NCBI GenBank assembly: GCA_003218375.1 | Contig: QHNH01000012.1 | Location: 166,918-230,917, forward strand | Reading direction: 5' to 3' | Origin: Verrucomicrobiota bacterium | GTDB taxonomy: Bacteria; Verrucomicrobiota; Verrucomicrobiia; Chthoniobacterales; UBA10450 | DNA length: 64,000 nt | In this document: in pieces, positions 60,931-64,000 of the stretch | How the letters are laid out: every line of letters starts with the position of its first letter | Position numbering within the stretch: position 1 is the stretch's first letter | Made by a program: the position numbers and the translations under genes | The notes under the pieces: generated by a model | What the model was told of the DNA's origin: nothing | What the model saw: the letters and a program-made list of their open reading frames with translations, nothing else | Database searches by the model: none

Positions 60931-62222
60931 TCTTCGGAACCGAGCCACGGGCCGCAGAGGTAGCGGAATTTCGGAACAAGCCCGTGGCAGGCCCAAAAGT
61001 TACGCCAGCCTCGGCGAACGCCTCGGACTATGTCCTTTGTCTTCGCGGAGAGGATGAGCAAAAGGATCGCGACTGGAACCGATACAATGATCACAGGCGA
61101 AATAGGCGAGTTAACGTGATGAGCATTCGTCGGAGTGCCGAAAGCGACGCTGCTCAAAAGCAGGAACAAGCCCGAAAGCGTGAGAAAGGTGGCAGGGATG
61201 AACTGCCATTGCCAAATTCGGAGCATGTTCTGGTACAGAATCCAATGCGCTCCGCTGGGCGGGCGCGCGACAATCCATTGAGGCCGATGACTGGTTCCGG
61301 AAGATGATTCCGCCCAAAACCGGACCGGCATTAGGAGCGTATCGTACGAAAACATCGTCCGCAGATAAAGCGCGACCGCTAGCAAGAGACAGGCGGCAGC
61401 GATAAAAACAACCGGAGCCTGTTCCCCCAGCGCCTTCATTTTCTTGTCGTCGGCCAGCATACCAAGAAAGACGCCGAGCCCAGCGGTAATAAACCCGCTC
61501 AAGAGGTTCGCGAGGCCCATCTTCGATTTGATCTTGTCCTGCAACGCTTGCAATACGGTTTCATCCGGAGGGGAAATACACCACCTCAGGGCAGGTCCTC
61601 CCGTGGCCTCCAAGTCGATGCAAAGAATCTCCGATTGGACGATCGGAACCGGCCGGTCGAGCAACGCGCCCGCCAACCATCCAATAGCTGGCTGATGTCC
61701 AACGACAAGGACGGCGTTCTTCTCCTTGTCGGCGACGAGTCCACCCGCCTCTTTCTTCACTGCGCGCTCCAAGGGCGACTCTCCCTTCCTTTTTCTTAAG
61801 TCAGACGGCAGAGTTTTAGGACCGAGCGATGGCGATTTTGTCGGTATGTATCCCGTGCCAAACTCGAAACCCTTGCAGAACATTTTCGCTGTCTCCTCTG
61901 CCTCAGTCGCCTCCGGGTCGTCATAGTAGAGCACCCCGCCAAGCGTTGCTTTCGCATTCCCTTCCGAAAGGAATTCCTTCAGACGCTTGGCGGCGACCAG
62001 CGTCTCGTACCTTCCCCGGTCGGTGAGCACAGCCTTCTTGGTTTGATCTGACAATTCGGACGCAGCGGAGACGCCGGAGCCCCACAAGGCCGATGAACTT
62101 TGCGCCATCTCTTGCAGGGAGGAGGCGATGTCGTCCAGCGGAGTCGGCCCTTTTGGCTTCGTTTTCAGGCGTCCTCTTGTGTGCTTCGCGTGCCGCATCA
62201 GCAGAAGGAAACGAAGACTCAC
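60927..62222 (-). CDS. Histidine-phosphatase domain fused to a membrane domain
   Basis: 431 residues, GTG start (VSLRFLLLMRHAKHTRGRLK). Residues 1-215 form a phosphohistidine-phosphatase (SixA/PGM-like) domain: RHxK signature MRHAK at the N-terminus, VLTDRGRYETLVAAKRLKEF, and the second catalytic His in VLVVGHQPAIGWLAG. The C-terminal half has four hydrophobic segments (LLSGFITAGLGVFLGML; VVFIAAACLLLAVALYL; IPATFLTLSGLFLLLSSV; VIIVSVPVAILLLILSA) and a basic cytosolic tail. I know of no family with this pairing. Weak ribosome-binding site, no obvious partner gene. Confidence 0.7.
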   Translation of the reverse strand: MSLRFLLLMRHAKHTRGRLKTKPKGPTPLDDIASSLQEMAQSSSALWGSGVSAASELSDQTKKAVLTDRGRYETLVAAKRLKEFLSEGNAKATLGGVLYYDDPEATEAEETAKMFCKGFEFGTGYIPTKSPSLGPKTLPSDLRKRKGESPLERAVKKEAGGLVADKEKNAVLVVGHQPAIGWLAGALLDRPVPIVQSEILCIDLEATGGPALRWCISPPDETVLQALQDKIKSKMGLANLLSGFITAGLGVFLGMLADDKKMKALGEQAPVVFIAAACLLLAVALYLRTMFSYDTLLMPVRFWAESSSGTSHRPQWIVARPPSGAHWILYQNMLRIWQWQFIPATFLTLSGLFLLLSSVAFGTPTNAHHVNSPISPVIIVSVPVAILLLILSAKTKDIVRGVRRGWRNFWACHGLVPKFRYLCGPWLGSED

Positions 62223-62433
62223 GGGAGGGTTTTGTTTCTGATAAAGTTACCTGCTACCGGCTTCGCCAGAATACCCGGCTGGAGCCTGCGATGACAAGCC
62301 AGGACATCAATCGCCGACATTTTCACTCCTTGATTCGAGATGGCGTGACCGCCGCGCCAAGCCCGCGTCACGGAAGATTGAAAGCTGACTGCTTTCGGTT
62401 AACGTTGGCTCGTCCGAGTAATCGCTCACGCTT

Positions 62434-63567
62434 ATGGAAACGACCATCGCTGCTTCGAAAACAAGCGCTTCCGCGGAAGCCGATTTCCTTCCGCTCCAGG
62501 GAACCGATTACGTAGAGTTCTGGGTCGGCAATGCCAAGCAGGCCGCGCATTATTACAAGACGGCGTTCGGCTTTCAATCGCTCGCCTACGCCGGCCCGGA
62601 AACCGGCGTGAAAGATCGCGCCAGCTACGCCATTCGGCAGAATAAGCTGACGTTAGTTCTCACCACCGCGCTTCGGCCTGACACCCCGATCGCCGACCAC
62701 GTCGCGCTGCATGGGGACGGGGTGAAGTTTCTCGCCCTCAAAGTCGAGGACGCGACTTCCGCCTGGAACGAGACGACGAAGCGCGGCGGCAAGAGTTTCC
62801 TGGAGCCGACGACGTTAAAGGATGAAAACGGGCGCCTCGTCATGAGCGGCATCCATACTTACGGGGACACGGTTCACCTCTTCATCGAGCGCGGCGATTA
62901 TAACGGCGTCTTCATGCCCGGCTTTCGGAAATGGGAGAGCGACTACAATCCGCCCGAGACCGGGCTCATGTATGTCGATCATTGCGTGGGGAACGTCGGC
63001 TGGAACCAGATGAATCCGTGGGTGAAATTTTACGAGGATGTCATGGGATTCCGGAACATCCTCTCCTTCGACGACAAGGACATCTCGACCGAATACTCCG
63101 CGCTCATGAGCAAGGTGATGAGCAACGGCAACGGTTTTGTGAAGTTCCCGATCAACGAGCCGGCCGAAGGGAAAAAGAAATCGCAGGTGGAAGAGTATCT
63201 CGATTTCTACATGGGCGAAGGCGTGCAGCATTGCGCACTGGCGACCAACAGCATCATCGAAACGGTCAACGATCTGCAGAAGCGTGGCGTTGAGTTCCTG
63301 AATATTCCGACGACCTATTACGATGAGTTGCCCGCTCGCGTGGGCCACATCGATGAAGATCTCGAGCCGTTAAAGCAGCTCGGCATTTTGGTTGATCGCG
63401 ACAACGAAGGTTATTTGCTCCAGATTTTCACCAAGCCGGTGGAAGACAGGCCCACTCTCTTCTTCGAGATCATCCAGCGCAAAGGCGCCAAGAGTTTCGG
63501 CAAAGGTAATTTCAAGGCGCTCTTCGAAGCCTTAGAGAAAGAGCAGGAGGCGCGAGGTAACTTATAG
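62434..63567 (+). CDS. hppD: 4-hydroxyphenylpyruvate dioxygenase
   Basis: 377 residues. Converts 4-hydroxyphenylpyruvate to homogentisate in tyrosine breakdown. Two vicinal-oxygen-chelate domains: N-terminal DYVEFWVGNAKQAAHYYKTA, C-terminal with iron ligands His (MYVDHCVGNVG), His (GVQHCALATNS) and Glu (LFFEIIQRKG). Other hallmarks are LPARVGHIDEDLEPLKQLGI and FTKPVEDRPTLFFE. The homogentisate dioxygenase gene follows after a repeat-filled gap. Confidence 0.95.
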   Translation: METTIAASKTSASAEADFLPLQGTDYVEFWVGNAKQAAHYYKTAFGFQSLAYAGPETGVKDRASYAIRQNKLTLVLTTALRPDTPIADHVALHGDGVKFLALKVEDATSAWNETTKRGGKSFLEPTTLKDENGRLVMSGIHTYGDTVHLFIERGDYNGVFMPGFRKWESDYNPPETGLMYVDHCVGNVGWNQMNPWVKFYEDVMGFRNILSFDDKDISTEYSALMSKVMSNGNGFVKFPINEPAEGKKKSQVEEYLDFYMGEGVQHCALATNSIIETVNDLQKRGVEFLNIPTTYYDELPARVGHIDEDLEPLKQLGILVDRDNEGYLLQIFTKPVEDRPTLFFEIIQRKGAKSFGKGNFKALFEALEKEQEARGNL

Positions 63568-63610
63568 GAATATTCGCAGGCAGATTTTGAAATCGACCTA
63601 TATCACCGTG

Positions 63611-63717
63611 ACCCTCATCCTAGCCTTCTCCCTTAGGGAGAAGGAGCTTGGCGTGACGCGAAGGATGAGATTTTGCAGACTTCCTCTCCCTGAGGGAGAG
63701 GGCTGGGGTGAGGGTCA
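63611..63717. repeat. Outer part of the composite repeat, without the inner element
   Basis: ACCCTCATCCTAGCCTTCTC on the left and GGGCTGGGGTGAGGGTCAG on the right, with short local hairpins (TTCTCCCTTAGGGAGAAGGA and CTCTCCCTGAGGGAGAG). The same outer arms enclose an extra ~100-bp inverted repeat at 1894-2112 and 25398-25608; here only about 40 bp lie between them. Placed between hppD and hmgA. Confidence 0.8.
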
Positions 63718-63762
63718 GTCCGTTTTCGCCGCCAAACCTGAGTTCCACGCCTAACAAACCTT

Positions 63763-64000
63763 ATGCCTTACTATCAGAAGCTCGGCCAAATTCCGCGGAA
63801 GCACCACATCTGGTTCCATCGCAACGGCAGCGGGCCTTCCTACAAGAACGAAGGCATCGCTTACGAGCACGTCATTACCACCGAGGGGTTCAACGAAGCT
63901 TACTCGATCATGTATCACCTGCGGCCGCCTACGCGCGTCCGTGAAGTGAAGCTGATCAAATGCGAGGAGCTAAAGAAGGTAACCGACGCGCCACTGCGGC
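63763..64000 (+). CDS. hmgA: Homogentisate 1,2-dioxygenase, N-terminus (cut by window edge)
   Basis: 79 codons before the window ends. MPYYQKLGQIPRKHHIWFHR followed by NGSGPSYKNEGIAYEHVITT and EAYSIMYHLRPPTRV is the N-terminal part of homogentisate dioxygenases, which open the homogentisate ring to maleylacetoacetate. Iron ligands lie in the missing part. Direct functional successor of hppD. Confidence 0.85.
   Translation, partial: MPYYQKLGQIPRKHHIWFHRNGSGPSYKNEGIAYEHVITTEGFNEAYSIMYHLRPPTRVREVKLIKCEELKKVTDAPLR

Overview
The window reads as one contiguous piece of a high-GC bacterial chromosome. Genes lie on both strands in short operons. No rRNA, tRNA or CRISPR array was recognised. The repertoire suggests a Gram-negative soil bacterium: a BamA/TamA-type outer-membrane protein with a TamB partner, AsmA-like proteins, bacterial Ku, ergothioneine synthesis, glutamine synthetase with PII, and homogentisate-pathway enzymes. 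Together with the gene order and the many palindromic intergenic repeats, I lean towards Verrucomicrobiota (Chthoniobacterales-like). That placement is inference; no marker sequence here proves it.

Layout. 1-4150: a coupled gene pair cut by the window edge, a secreted M24 peptidase, an NTF2-like protein, an FMN reductase and a CPBP protease. 4150-7530: a cluster of small minus-strand genes separated by attC-like sites and without an integrase (a CALIN). It carries an isoprenylcysteine-methyltransferase-like protein, a secreted unknown, an ankyrin protein and a class D beta-lactamase. 7630-13480: a methyltransferase, a DUF72 protein, Ku, a secreted serine protease with a stand-alone copy of its N-terminal domain, and an aldehyde dehydrogenase. 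13568-18628: egtB and egtD followed by a two-gene ABC importer (ATPase plus a substrate-binding/permease fusion), probably an ergothioneine or betaine uptake system. 18720-29700: hydrolase, LOG protein, ABC-2 exporter, thioredoxin, acyl carrier protein, TatA, FkbM methyltransferase, membrane proteins, cupin, a ParE-type toxin-antitoxin pair and glnA. 29812-41916: glnB, dnaE, AsmA-like protein, transglutaminase, recF, AlgH-like protein, alanine dehydrogenase and a Thr-rich lipoprotein.

41990-45600 holds the rnpA-yidD-yidC-jag cluster for RNase P and membrane protein insertion. Its head has been invaded by a REP-associated tyrosine transposase (RAYT) and two flanking REP copies, one of which runs into rnpA. 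45603-53273 carries oxidoreductases, a 1.88-kb segment bounded by a 78-bp perfect direct repeat and containing a Gly-rich tail-fibre-like gene, a cation transporter and a nucleosidase. 53367-59457 is a tamB-tamA pair. The right end has a PLP decarboxylase, an unusual histidine-phosphatase/membrane fusion, and the start of tyrosine catabolism (hppD, hmgA).

The most striking feature at the whole-window scale is the density and variety of palindromic intergenic repeats. There are at least four sequence families, plus a class built from tandem 7- or 8-base words where each locus uses a different word. Several of these elements lie across gene ends and supply stop codons or terminal residues.
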